Program-made: the position numbers and the translations under genes
Part shown: positions 20,228-28,514 of the stretch, one piece after another
Layout: every line of letters starts with the position of its first letter
Numbering within the stretch: position 1 is the stretch's first letter
DNA from: Methanobacteriota archaeon
GTDB lineage: Archaea > Thermoplasmatota > Poseidoniia > Poseidoniales > Thalassarchaeaceae
Direction of reading: 5' to 3'
Assembly (NCBI GenBank): GCA_002698225.1
Contig: NZWD01000008.1
Location: 1 to 54,047 of the forward strand
DNA length: 54,047 bases
Notes under the pieces: generated by a model
What the model was told of the DNA's origin: nothing
Seen by the model: only the letters and a program-made list of their open reading frames with translations
Databases searched by the model: none

Positions 20228-22159
20228 ATGGCCGGCGATGATGGCGAAATTCTAGTCGCTGAGATTGCCGATGAGTGGAAGACAGAAGAACCGATTCGTA
20301 TCGGTACCCCATTGCAGCCTAAACAGACTGCCTTCGCAATAGCAGCTCTAGTGGTTGCGGCGATGTTCATCGCTCTAGTGATGCAAAATCTCGTATTCGA
20401 TTCGGTCGAAGAGACTCAGGAGCCTCAAGGGGGCTACGAACGCGTCCCTGTATGGGAGCGTGCTAACTGGCCCTATGTCACTAACGGGCCACATGGATTC
20501 GTGATGGAATACGGGCCGTACAGCCTAGCTGCCACCGACAATGAGTGGAATTCAACTCATCACTTCGTGGAGTTTACCCTCCCTCTTGCAGAAGGAGGCT
20601 CAGCGCCAAATGGCCTAGTCAGCCTTGCCTATTGGTTGCCAGATGTTCCCGAAGGCGTGCAGGTGCCGATGATCGCTGAGTTCGGCCCCTACTTCGATGA
20701 GCAGAGCGTCTCGACCCCTAGTATCGAGGTTCCTGGAACTTGGCTGGGCCAGATGATTATCGATCAGATCCTACCGCACGGATATGGCTTTGCACAGGTC
20801 TCGGTGATGGGTACTGGACGCTCTAACCACTGTATGGATTTGATGGGTAATGCAGAGCAGCTTGGTGTTGATGCCGCGGTTACATGGCTTGGTAGTCAGA
20901 ACTGGAGCAATGGCAAGGTTGCGATGATTGGCAAGTCCTACGATGGCAGCACTCCTTGGCAGGCAGCGATGTTCGGCAACGAGCACCTTGCCACCATAGT
21001 CCCAATCTCAGGGCTGATCGGATTGATGGAGTTGATGTGGAAGAATGGATCGAACGAGGCCCGAGCCCCATTCATGCACAATGTGGTCTACGGCAGTTAT
21101 GGACTGGACGGCGACACTGGGGACATCGGTAATGCCTGTCCCGATTACGCATTAGGGCCGGCTGCGGGGACTGGGGCGTATGTATGGGGTGGCGAGGCTG
21201 TTGGAAACTACTGGGAGGAGCGCTACTTCTTGCAGCGCGTGTTGGACAACTACAACGGCTCGGTTTACTTGATTCAGGGAATGCATGATTGGAATGTCGA
21301 TCCTCATATGGCGGTACCTACAATCAATATTCTGAAACAGCATGGAATAGATGCTAAGGGACTGTTTGGACAGTGGGACCACGACTACCCAGACCGTCCG
21401 GACTACCACTTCGATCGCTCGGGCGAGGGTCGCGGGCGCGAGGCCTATCCGCAGATGACCCGATTTGACTGGATGCAGGACCTCCTCGAGTGGTTCGACT
21501 ACTACCTCAAGGGAATAGGTGACAAGCCGGGCCAGTGGATTGAGATTCAGTCCAACTACGGTGAGTGGAGGCTCGAGGATCATTATCCACCACAGGGAAT
21601 GGAAACCCTAGCATTTGACTTAGGAGGAGGCATGTCCAATATTGGCGGCACAACCACCATTCTACCTGATGCTAGCACAGGTCCAGTATACGAGACCGCC
21701 CCCCTTGAGGAAGGAATTTGGATCGCAGGACTGCCTCGATTGCATGTAGATGTTCGAACCTCGACCATTGGCGGACAGATATACGCTCTAATGGAGGACT
21801 GCGACGAGTCCGGGCAATGTATTCACCTAGGTCACGCCATCATGGATCTACGATATCATGAAGGAGGCACTGAGGAGCAGATTTGGCTCCCTCTACTTGA
21901 GACAATCAACGCTAAGATGGAGTTCTTCACTCTCGATGCATATGTGGATGCCAACCACACTATCAGGCTGAGCCTATTCTCGACTGGAGAGGATTATCTG
22001 CCCGCGAGTACAAGCTCAGTAGTCACAGTTCAGGAAGGCACCGGATCGACTCTGCAGTTGGATATCATCGACCCGGCCGACAAACTGTGGTTCGATCCTC
22101 CAGCATGTACTCATTCGGTATGCCTTGACTGGCTGAACCAGACTACAGACGCTACTTGA
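20228..22159 (+). CDS. membrane-anchored CocE/NonD (S15 X-Pro dipeptidyl peptidase-like) hydrolase
   Basis: 643 aa; N-terminal TM (AIAALVVAAMFIALVMQN); nucleophile elbow MIGKSYDGSTPWQAA; QGMHDWNVDPHMA; C-terminal jelly-roll-like region. Confidence 0.82.
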   Translation: MAGDDGEILVAEIADEWKTEEPIRIGTPLQPKQTAFAIAALVVAAMFIALVMQNLVFDSVEETQEPQGGYERVPVWERANWPYVTNGPHGFVMEYGPYSLAATDNEWNSTHHFVEFTLPLAEGGSAPNGLVSLAYWLPDVPEGVQVPMIAEFGPYFDEQSVSTPSIEVPGTWLGQMIIDQILPHGYGFAQVSVMGTGRSNHCMDLMGNAEQLGVDAAVTWLGSQNWSNGKVAMIGKSYDGSTPWQAAMFGNEHLATIVPISGLIGLMELMWKNGSNEARAPFMHNVVYGSYGLDGDTGDIGNACPDYALGPAAGTGAYVWGGEAVGNYWEERYFLQRVLDNYNGSVYLIQGMHDWNVDPHMAVPTINILKQHGIDAKGLFGQWDHDYPDRPDYHFDRSGEGRGREAYPQMTRFDWMQDLLEWFDYYLKGIGDKPGQWIEIQSNYGEWRLEDHYPPQGMETLAFDLGGGMSNIGGTTTILPDASTGPVYETAPLEEGIWIAGLPRLHVDVRTSTIGGQIYALMEDCDESGQCIHLGHAIMDLRYHEGGTEEQIWLPLLETINAKMEFFTLDAYVDANHTIRLSLFSTGEDYLPASTSSVVTVQEGTGSTLQLDIIDPADKLWFDPPACTHSVCLDWLNQTTDAT

Positions 22160-22343
22160 TGCCGCCCTTTTCGTAGCGACGGGTCCACTTGAGTCGGCGT
22201 GGGTTGCGGTTGAGCTTGAGCATGTTCTTGCGTGCCTTACTGTCCTTGAAGTAGAACACACTACCGTCGCGCTTGACGAACATCATGCCAGTGCCTGGCT
22301 CGATCTCTTCGTGCGTGAAACTGCAGATGCGGCGCTCAGGCAT
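22152..22343 (-). CDS. rpl24e: ribosomal protein L24e
   Basis: 63 aa; MPERRICSFTHEEIEPGTGMMFVKRDGSVFYFKDSKARKNMLKLNRNPRRLKWTRRY. Confidence 0.95.
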   Translation of the reverse strand: MPERRICSFTHEEIEPGTGMMFVKRDGSVFYFKDSKARKNMLKLNRNPRRLKWTRRYEKGGIK

Positions 22344-22347
22344 CTAT

Positions 22348-22569
22348 TCACCTCCGGCCACCAATACTGCGGGCTTCGCGACCAGTATCCTTCAGCATCA
22401 GGACATCACCGACTCGAATCGGGCCCAGCACATTGCGTGCAATGATTCGTCCGATGTCACGTGGGTTGGCAGCATCGTTTACGCGAACCTTCACCTGAAT
22501 TGCTTCACCGCTCATTCCGGTCCGACCGACCACTTCGACCACTTCAGCAGGCCATGACTCTTGAGCCAT
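22348..22569 (-). CDS. rps28e: ribosomal protein S28e
   Basis: 73 aa; [25 protein letters not shown]...[27 protein letters not shown]. Confidence 0.95.
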   Translation of the reverse strand: MAQESWPAEVVEVVGRTGMSGEAIQVKVRVNDAANPRDIGRIIARNVLGPIRVGDVLMLKDTGREARSIGGRR

Positions 22570-22591
22570 ATCGAATCACTCCATCTCCAAG

Positions 22592-22972
22592 CTACTGTGA
22601 AAGTGTCGAGCAGTGTCCATCGACTTCCTTGAACTTGTCTTCGGCTTCCTTGTCGACATCCATTACTGCGATTGCAGCGGTTCTAGTGCCTAGACTCATT
22701 CCTGCTGCCTCGGCCAGATATGCCTGGTCTTCGACATAGATGAAGGGTATACTCTTCTCCTTGCAAATCATTGGGATGTGAGCCAAAAGCTCACCTGGAT
22801 TGACATTCTCTGCCATCACTACCATCTTCGCTGTGCCGCGCTCTGCAGCCTTGGTGACTTCGTTGGCGCCCTTCTTCAGACGACCTCTTTCATCCTTGCC
22901 TAGAGACTTGACCATCTCGTAGACCTGTTCTTGTATGTCGCTTGGGGTTTCAAATGCTATATGTACACTCAT
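22592..22972 (-). CDS. rpl7ae: ribosomal protein L7Ae
   Basis: KGANEVTKAAERGTAKMVVMAENVNPGELLAHIPMICKEKSIPFIYV. Preferred start MSVHIAFETP at 22972, preceded by GAGGAG. Confidence 0.95.
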   Translation of the reverse strand: MSVHIAFETPSDIQEQVYEMVKSLGKDERGRLKKGANEVTKAAERGTAKMVVMAENVNPGELLAHIPMICKEKSIPFIYVEDQAYLAEAAGMSLGTRTAAIAVMDVDKEAEDKFKEVDGHCSTLSQ

Positions 22973-23015
22973 TGGAACTACTCCTCGTGTGGGTAAGCCG
23001 CCGCACGGCGTGGCC

Positions 23016-23023
23016 GATATAAA
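23016..23023 (-). promoter_or_regulatory. TATA-like element upstream of the L7Ae cluster
   Basis: Reverse strand reads CGTTTCGTTTATATCGG about 45-50 bp upstream of the L7Ae ATG. Confidence 0.45.
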
Positions 23024-23056
23024 CGAAACGGATTCATAGGATTCGACCATAGGTCG

Positions 23057-23992
23057 CTAGCATTGCTCCATCAGACGCCTCAGACCTCTAGCAAGAGCGG
23101 GTGCTGCGCTCACTACAGCCCTTGGATTAGGAAGTGAATCAGTACTGTGGACACCGTCGACATGACTGGCCAAGCGCAGCATTGCTCCGCCAGTAAATAG
23201 GCCGTGTGTACATGCGGCGTGGACTTCGGTGGCGCCCTGCCGACGCAGGGCATCACTGGCCCGACAGATGGTACCACCAGTACTAATCATATCATCAACA
23301 ATAGCGACAATCTTGCCATCGACATTTAGGTTCTTGGGGGTATGCTCGATGGTGTGGGCGTCAATCCTTGTTTTCTCAAGGTAGGAGAACTCACAGTCGA
23401 TGAGGCCGGCGACCTCGGAGGCTCTGGCTATAGCCCCCTTGTCCGGGCTGAGTACGAAGTCAGGGCAAACTTCGGACTCAAGCAATTCTGCAATCTCAGG
23501 CATAGCACTAACAAATTCTATCGGAACGCCCATTTCTTTCAGTACATCAGGCTCGTGCAGATCAAGAATAGCTATTCCGTCACAACTCCTCTCTAGCAAC
23601 TCGGCGATGACTCGCGCCGAAATCGCCTCCCCACTGGAGAAGCGCTTGTCCTGGCGCGAGTACCCGTAGTAGGGGATTGCTAGGAATACACCACTTCCGA
23701 CATCATCCATCTTCTGGACTCCCTCTTCCTTGAGATTGGAAAGATTCCCTTTGCGAACATCAGCGATGGCCTCCAGCAGCAGTATGGTACTGACTATACC
23801 CGAGTCTGGATAGGTGTTGGAGACCAAAACTACTGGCTCCGAGCGAACCGACTCTATCGCCTCAGCAGGAACTCTGACGTAACCTTCTCCATCAGGGAAT
23901 CTACGACTCTCCAATTCGATGAACTGCATTCCGAGTAGTGGTGCCAGTGACGCCGCAACTTCACGGCCGGATGAGCCACTAACCACAGGCAT
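23057..23992 (-). CDS. prs: ribose-phosphate pyrophosphokinase
   Basis: 311 aa; RRFPDGEGYVRV, PYYGYSRQDKRFSSGEAISA, VAIVDDMISTGGTICRASDAL. Confidence 0.94.
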   Translation of the reverse strand: MPVVSGSSGREVAASLAPLLGMQFIELESRRFPDGEGYVRVPAEAIESVRSEPVVLVSNTYPDSGIVSTILLLEAIADVRKGNLSNLKEEGVQKMDDVGSGVFLAIPYYGYSRQDKRFSSGEAISARVIAELLERSCDGIAILDLHEPDVLKEMGVPIEFVSAMPEIAELLESEVCPDFVLSPDKGAIARASEVAGLIDCEFSYLEKTRIDAHTIEHTPKNLNVDGKIVAIVDDMISTGGTICRASDALRRQGATEVHAACTHGLFTGGAMLRLASHVDGVHSTDSLPNPRAVVSAAPALARGLRRLMEQC

Positions 23993-24053
23993 GTGACAGG
24001 GAGTCGAACTGACGGCCCTTCATGACTCTGCCGACCACCTAGGAGACAGTAAT

Positions 24054-24131
24054 TGGTGGGCATGACAGGATTTGAACCTGCGACCTCCCGGTTATCAGCC
24101 GGGTGCTCCAGCCAAACTAAGCTACACGCCC
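24054..24131 (-). tRNA. tRNA-Ile(GAU)
   Basis: Reverse strand GGGCGTGTAGCTTAGTTTGGCTGGAGCACCCGGCTGATAACCGGGAGGTCGCAGGTTCAAATCCTGTCATGCCCACCA; anticodon loop CTGATAA (GAT); acceptor GGGCGTG/CATGCCC; encoded CCA. Confidence 0.95.
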
Positions 24132-24184
24132 TGAGCAGACATGCGAGAAGCAAATCCGATTTCAAGATGTTCCCTGTGGAACAA

Positions 24185-24772
24185 TCACTCTTCTTCGAGA
24201 TCTCCACTATTCAGTTTCAGATAACTGGGCAAGGTGACCAATCTCTGCACCGAGCAGCGTAGTATGATTTCATCAAGTCGCGCTGTCGTCCTGGCTAGCT
24301 GTGCAACTGGCACCACGATAGTATCGGGCAACTGGTGCCTGGCCTTTACAACATAGTGCGGCTGAATAACGACCCCTTTGTAGGTGCGCTTAATCTTCCT
24401 CAAGCCGATTACATTGCCTAGATCCATTCCATCATTATCCAAGACCGCCCTGTCGACTAGTTCGTCCGGTGCGAACAACTTCTCGTCGATTCTGACGGTG
24501 TTCCTCCAACGTCGCTGCAACTCACGCATTGACTTGGACAGTTTCACACCGCCGTCTGGCAAGATACTGTGCACCAGTTCTTTCGATAGCGGAGCGAACT
24601 CCGCTGGTTTTCTCATGTATTGTTCAGCTACTTCGCCTTCGACCTTGATTCGCATCGATTGCACGAGCTCGTCGCGCGGATGGAATCGTTCGCCGGTAAT
24701 CACACCAACGCGGGTGTTGCCGACATAGACATCCCTCTCCAATAGTTCCTGTATTCTGTATTCATCGCTCAT
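24185..24772 (-). CDS. conserved hypothetical, possibly two PRC-barrel-like domains
   Basis: 195 aa; two barrel-like segments: VYVGNTRVGVITGERF...MRIKVEGEVAEQYMRKP and AVLDNDGMDLGNVIGLRKI...VVIQPHYVVKAR. Confidence 0.5.
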   Translation of the reverse strand: MSDEYRIQELLERDVYVGNTRVGVITGERFHPRDELVQSMRIKVEGEVAEQYMRKPAEFAPLSKELVHSILPDGGVKLSKSMRELQRRWRNTVRIDEKLFAPDELVDRAVLDNDGMDLGNVIGLRKIKRTYKGVVIQPHYVVKARHQLPDTIVVPVAQLARTTARLDEIILRCSVQRLVTLPSYLKLNSGDLEEE

Positions 24773-24871
24773 TCAAATTCCCCCCCGTTGGGAGGAGAAC
24801 TGCATCCCCCAAGCATTTCTCCCGTCTGTAAGATAGTTGCTTGGCACTTATACTATACTATAACAAAGACC

Positions 24872-24953
24872 GATAATCCAATTAGAATATTCAATGTATT
24901 CTAAAAATTTCAATTAGAAAACTAAAATCAGTTTGATTATTTGAGTGATTATC
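24872..24953. repeat. AT-rich intergenic island with nested repeats
   Basis: Direct repeat CAATTAGAA at 24879-24887 and 24911-24919 (32-bp spacing); hairpin AGAATA-N7-TATTCT at 24884-24902; GATAATC (24872-24878) inverted as GATTATC (24947-24953). Confidence 0.7.
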
Positions 24954-24975
24954 AGAATTCCAGTTTCTACCGATT

Positions 24976-26559
24976 ATGGATCATTTCGAATACTCACAAC
25001 TGGGTTGTAGACGAATGTTGATGAGTATGTCCGTGTTGGCTTTGACGATGGGAGATTGGCTGGCTTCTCTGGAGTCTATTCGAAACGCCACCGGTGACTC
25101 TAGAACGATTGGAATTTCAGATAGTGCAATCAGCGACTTCCTTGAGTCTGACCCAACTCTCAGCCGTGCTATTGAGGAGGCTGCAGCTACCTTTGAGCGC
25201 TTGGCAATCGACCACGCAGATCATTTGAGGCTGGACGAAGCTAGTCTGGCAGAGTACCTACAGTCTGACTATGTCAACTTCTACTCAGCACCGACTGTGA
25301 ACCCATATGTTGCTCTAGCGGCTAGGGGGCCATGGATAGTTACCTCCCACGGAGCTGTACTTCATGACAATGGAGGATACGGCATGATGGGAATGGGTCA
25401 CGGACCCGACGATGTGCTGCATTCGATGAAGCAAAACTGGGTCATGGCCAATGTAATGACTCCTTCATTCAGTCAGAAGCGTCTCGCTGATAGGCTGAGA
25501 AAAGAGGTCGGCCATACTAGAGGTAGTTGCCCATTCTCTCACTTCGTATGTTTGAACAGCGGATCTGAATCAGTTACCGTCTCGATGCGAATTGCGGATG
25601 CAAGTAGTAAGACAATGACCGGACCTGGAGGGCGTCATGAGGGCAAGCAGACCAAGTTGCTGGCTCTGACCGATGCATTCCACGGCCGCACCCAGAGGCC
25701 AGCCATGATTTCTGATTCATGCAGCAAGTCCTACGAAAAGAATCTCGCAACTTTCCGCGAGCGCGACAATGTAATCTTCACTCCTTCCAATGATATCGAC
25801 TCACTCAGAGCAGTCTTCGCTCGCGCAGAGGAGGAAGGATTCTTCATCGAATTGATGGCTATGGAGCCGGTGATGGGAGAGGGCAATCCAGGCCAGTGTG
25901 TCACAAGAGAGTTCTACGATACTGCTCGCTCTCTTTGTACTGAGCATGGTAGCATGCTAATAGTCGACTCTATTCAAGCCGGACTGAGGGGACAGGGCTG
26001 TCTCAGTATAATCGACTACGAAGGATTCGAGGACTGCGAGATTCCTGACATGGAGACATGGTCCAAGGCCCTCAATGCCGGACAGTATCCACTCTCAGTA
26101 GTAGGTCTGTCTGAGAAAGCGGCTTCGCAGTATGTTGTAGGAATCTATGGCAATACGATGACCACCAACCCAAGAGCCCTTGAGACAGCCATCTCAGTGC
26201 TTGATAGAATCACTCCCGACTTGAGGAATAATATCAGGCAGCGTGGCTCGGAATTCGTCGAGAAGTTGGAAATACTAGCCGAGGAATTCCCCAATTCAAT
26301 AGTAAGCGTCCAGGGAACTGGTTTGCTCCTATGCGCGGAGATGCACCCCGAGGATCTACCTGTCATTGGTTTCGGCTGCGTTGAGGAATGGTGCAGGGAG
26401 AACGGACTTGGAGTCATTCACGGTGGCCAGAATGCCCTGAGATTCACACCTCACTTCGCTATCACCTCAGCCGAGATCGATCTGATTATCGATATCCTTA
26501 GGGACTGCCTCAATCACTTCTCCTCGGCAGATAAGGTCGAGGCCGAGTCGGCTGTCTAG
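24976..26559 (+). CDS. class-III PLP-dependent aminotransferase with N-terminal extension
   Basis: 527 aa; GYGMMGMGHGPDDVLHSM, LNSGSESVTVSMRIA, DAFHGRTQRPAM, LIVDSIQAGLRGQG, METWSKALNAGQYPLS (PLP-Lys region), TMTTNPRAL. Confidence 0.83.
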   Translation: MDHFEYSQLGCRRMLMSMSVLALTMGDWLASLESIRNATGDSRTIGISDSAISDFLESDPTLSRAIEEAAATFERLAIDHADHLRLDEASLAEYLQSDYVNFYSAPTVNPYVALAARGPWIVTSHGAVLHDNGGYGMMGMGHGPDDVLHSMKQNWVMANVMTPSFSQKRLADRLRKEVGHTRGSCPFSHFVCLNSGSESVTVSMRIADASSKTMTGPGGRHEGKQTKLLALTDAFHGRTQRPAMISDSCSKSYEKNLATFRERDNVIFTPSNDIDSLRAVFARAEEEGFFIELMAMEPVMGEGNPGQCVTREFYDTARSLCTEHGSMLIVDSIQAGLRGQGCLSIIDYEGFEDCEIPDMETWSKALNAGQYPLSVVGLSEKAASQYVVGIYGNTMTTNPRALETAISVLDRITPDLRNNIRQRGSEFVEKLEILAEEFPNSIVSVQGTGLLLCAEMHPEDLPVIGFGCVEEWCRENGLGVIHGGQNALRFTPHFAITSAEIDLIIDILRDCLNHFSSADKVEAESAV

Positions 26560-26566
26560 TGGTAAG

Positions 26567-27256
26567 ATGATGCCGAGGACCGTTCACATCACGGGTCCGG
26601 TGGATGCATTCCGACAAGCCCTAGAAGACAGGCTACAGAGAGCTGGCGCCACCATCACGGATGAGGTTGGAGCCGCCGAAATCAGAGTCTCAATGGGTCA
26701 GGGAGACAGAGGAGACAGAGGAGACATCGCCATCATACCATCAGATTCCCAGTCTGTCGAGGCAGGATTGATTGTCAGAGTGCATGACCTACTTGTCCCG
26801 GAGGGGGCCGAGGACTGGGGTTCGCAAACAATCCACGAGTGGGCCGATTGGGTAATGGACGGGGCCAAGGGAGAGCCTAGCTCTGACGAGCCACGACATT
26901 GGGTGCATGTTAGGGATGCGACGGATGCCCTAGCCATTCTGATTTTGTCCGATCATAAATCCTTGGGCACTATCGATATGTGCGGCAGAAGGGCCTGGTC
27001 TCGTGAATCAATAATCACAGAAATGTCACTTCTGTGGGGGCGCTTCACCGATTCCTTGCAGCATACTCACACAATCTCATCGCTCACAGGGAGCCCCAGC
27101 CCGGTGTCGTCAAACAACACTCCAGTGGTAAGGCCGGACCTAGGCCCACTGCACGACATGCTCCTGAGAGCTGGAGGTGATGGCTGGCGTCCATTGGTGC
27201 CCCTGAGGGTATCACTAATGGAAGTCCTAGCGCACAGGGACGAAGGCTCAACGTGA
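26567..27256 (+). CDS. truncated/degenerate NAD-dependent epimerase (extended SDR)-like protein
   Basis: 229 aa; VHITGPVDAFRQALEDRLQRAGATI start, HWVHVRDATDALAILIL (SDR-like hVrD.a.A motif), RPDLGPLHDMLLRAGGDGWRPLVPLRVSLMEVLAH (epimerase-like C-terminus). Confidence 0.5.
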   Translation: MMPRTVHITGPVDAFRQALEDRLQRAGATITDEVGAAEIRVSMGQGDRGDRGDIAIIPSDSQSVEAGLIVRVHDLLVPEGAEDWGSQTIHEWADWVMDGAKGEPSSDEPRHWVHVRDATDALAILILSDHKSLGTIDMCGRRAWSRESIITEMSLLWGRFTDSLQHTHTISSLTGSPSPVSSNNTPVVRPDLGPLHDMLLRAGGDGWRPLVPLRVSLMEVLAHRDEGST

Positions 27257-27430
27257 GTTCTTGTCAGCCTGGACCTGCTTGCGAACATCCTGAGCGGTGT
27301 TCTTAGCGGCCTGCATTGCCTTTCTTACACGGGTACCGGCGGCGCTGTTACCCCGGTCGTGCTTGGCGGCATCTCCTAGTGCGTCTCCTAGTGCATCAAT
27401 CATTCCCTGTACCATTTCTTCTACGGACAT
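27248..27430 (-). CDS. histone H1-like Hc1-family small basic protein (60 aa)
   Basis: Start MSVEEMVQGMIDALGDALGD at 27430; core GNSAAGTRVRKAMQAAKNTAQDVRKQVQADKN closely resembles bacterial Hc1-like GN.AAGTR.RKAMQ.LK..AQ.IR..IQ..KN. Confidence 0.72.
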   Translation of the reverse strand: MSVEEMVQGMIDALGDALGDAAKHDRGNSAAGTRVRKAMQAAKNTAQDVRKQVQADKNSR

Positions 27431-27491
27431 GGCGCGCCCGCTCCATTGACCGTCTTTATGCATTTGCACGGCAGGTGTAGCGATTTTGCTG

Positions 27492-28514
27492 CTAGTCCCT
27501 GAACAAGTCTGCGCCGAGAATAGGCAATAGTACCGAAGCATCCCCCTCGACCACAACCTGAGGTGCCTCCGGTCTCACCTTGCCCCAGGATACAGCCTCC
27601 TTGAGACGAGCTCCCGATAGTGAACCGTCATGTTCGGGAGCGGTGGTTATAGCGACAGCCGAGTCTAGACCTCCTCGATATTGGTTCCACCAGATTACAT
27701 GATGCTTTGAGATTCCTCCACCTACCATCAGGGCATGACTCTCCTCGGCCGGCCAAGTCAAATCCGAGAGAACCTGCTCGTCTGCAAGAAAGTCAATCAT
27801 GAACGATGGACTCTTCTGACGGTGCATGAATAGCTGTGAACCAATCGCACCATCGGATAGTCCCGGGATGACGATTGGGATTCGGTGCTTGGCTGCCCAG
27901 TGCAGGAGTGATCTCTCATCCTTGATTCTATCACCGATTGCCCAGCACAGTTCGACTGAACCGAATCCCAGCCATGGGTTGTCGGGCTGTGTTGCTAACC
28001 GCTCTGTTTCGATCTCTTTCAACCAGGGTAACATCACGCTCTCGATTATCTCGCCATAGCACTCGTTGGGTACGATTACATTTCCAAGACGGTTGAGTCC
28101 TTCCTCACCGAGTGCTATATCGTCGAGCTCAAAATCTCCGTGGAAGTAGTCCTGAAATGTTCTGGCTATGTCATGATCGAGCGTCCCGCATGTAGTGATT
28201 ACGACATTGAACGACTTGCGCTTGAGCGCCTCGAGGAAGAACCCACGAGTTCCAGTGGCGCACAGGCAGGCTGGGAACGATAGCCAGTTCAGTACCCCTT
28301 TGCGAGAGCTCTTCGCTATCGCATCCGACATCATGTCTCGTGCATGAGCTAGCTTAGTGGCGGTGAATCCGCCAGCACGACCCATTTGGTTGATGAGTGA
28401 CCTGACATCGTCGACAGCAGAGAAGTCGTAATCCTCGACGGGAGCGGAGAAGTCATCCTTGCTGTAGCGGGACACGACCCCTCGCACTGCTTCCGGGACT
28501 TCAATTCGACGCAC
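27492..28514 (-). CDS. dys: deoxyhypusine synthase
   Basis: VGGGISKHHVIWWNQYRGGLDSAVAITTAPEHDGSLSGARLKEAVSWGK; TCGTLDHDIARTF. Plausible GTG start at 28514 (VRRIEVPEAV), overlapping uvrB by 14 bp; the track ORF starts at 28559. Confidence 0.93.
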   Translation of the reverse strand: MRRIEVPEAVRGVVSRYSKDDFSAPVEDYDFSAVDDVRSLINQMGRAGGFTATKLAHARDMMSDAIAKSSRKGVLNWLSFPACLCATGTRGFFLEALKRKSFNVVITTCGTLDHDIARTFQDYFHGDFELDDIALGEEGLNRLGNVIVPNECYGEIIESVMLPWLKEIETERLATQPDNPWLGFGSVELCWAIGDRIKDERSLLHWAAKHRIPIVIPGLSDGAIGSQLFMHRQKSPSFMIDFLADEQVLSDLTWPAEESHALMVGGGISKHHVIWWNQYRGGLDSAVAITTAPEHDGSLSGARLKEAVSWGKVRPEAPQVVVEGDASVLLPILGADLFRD

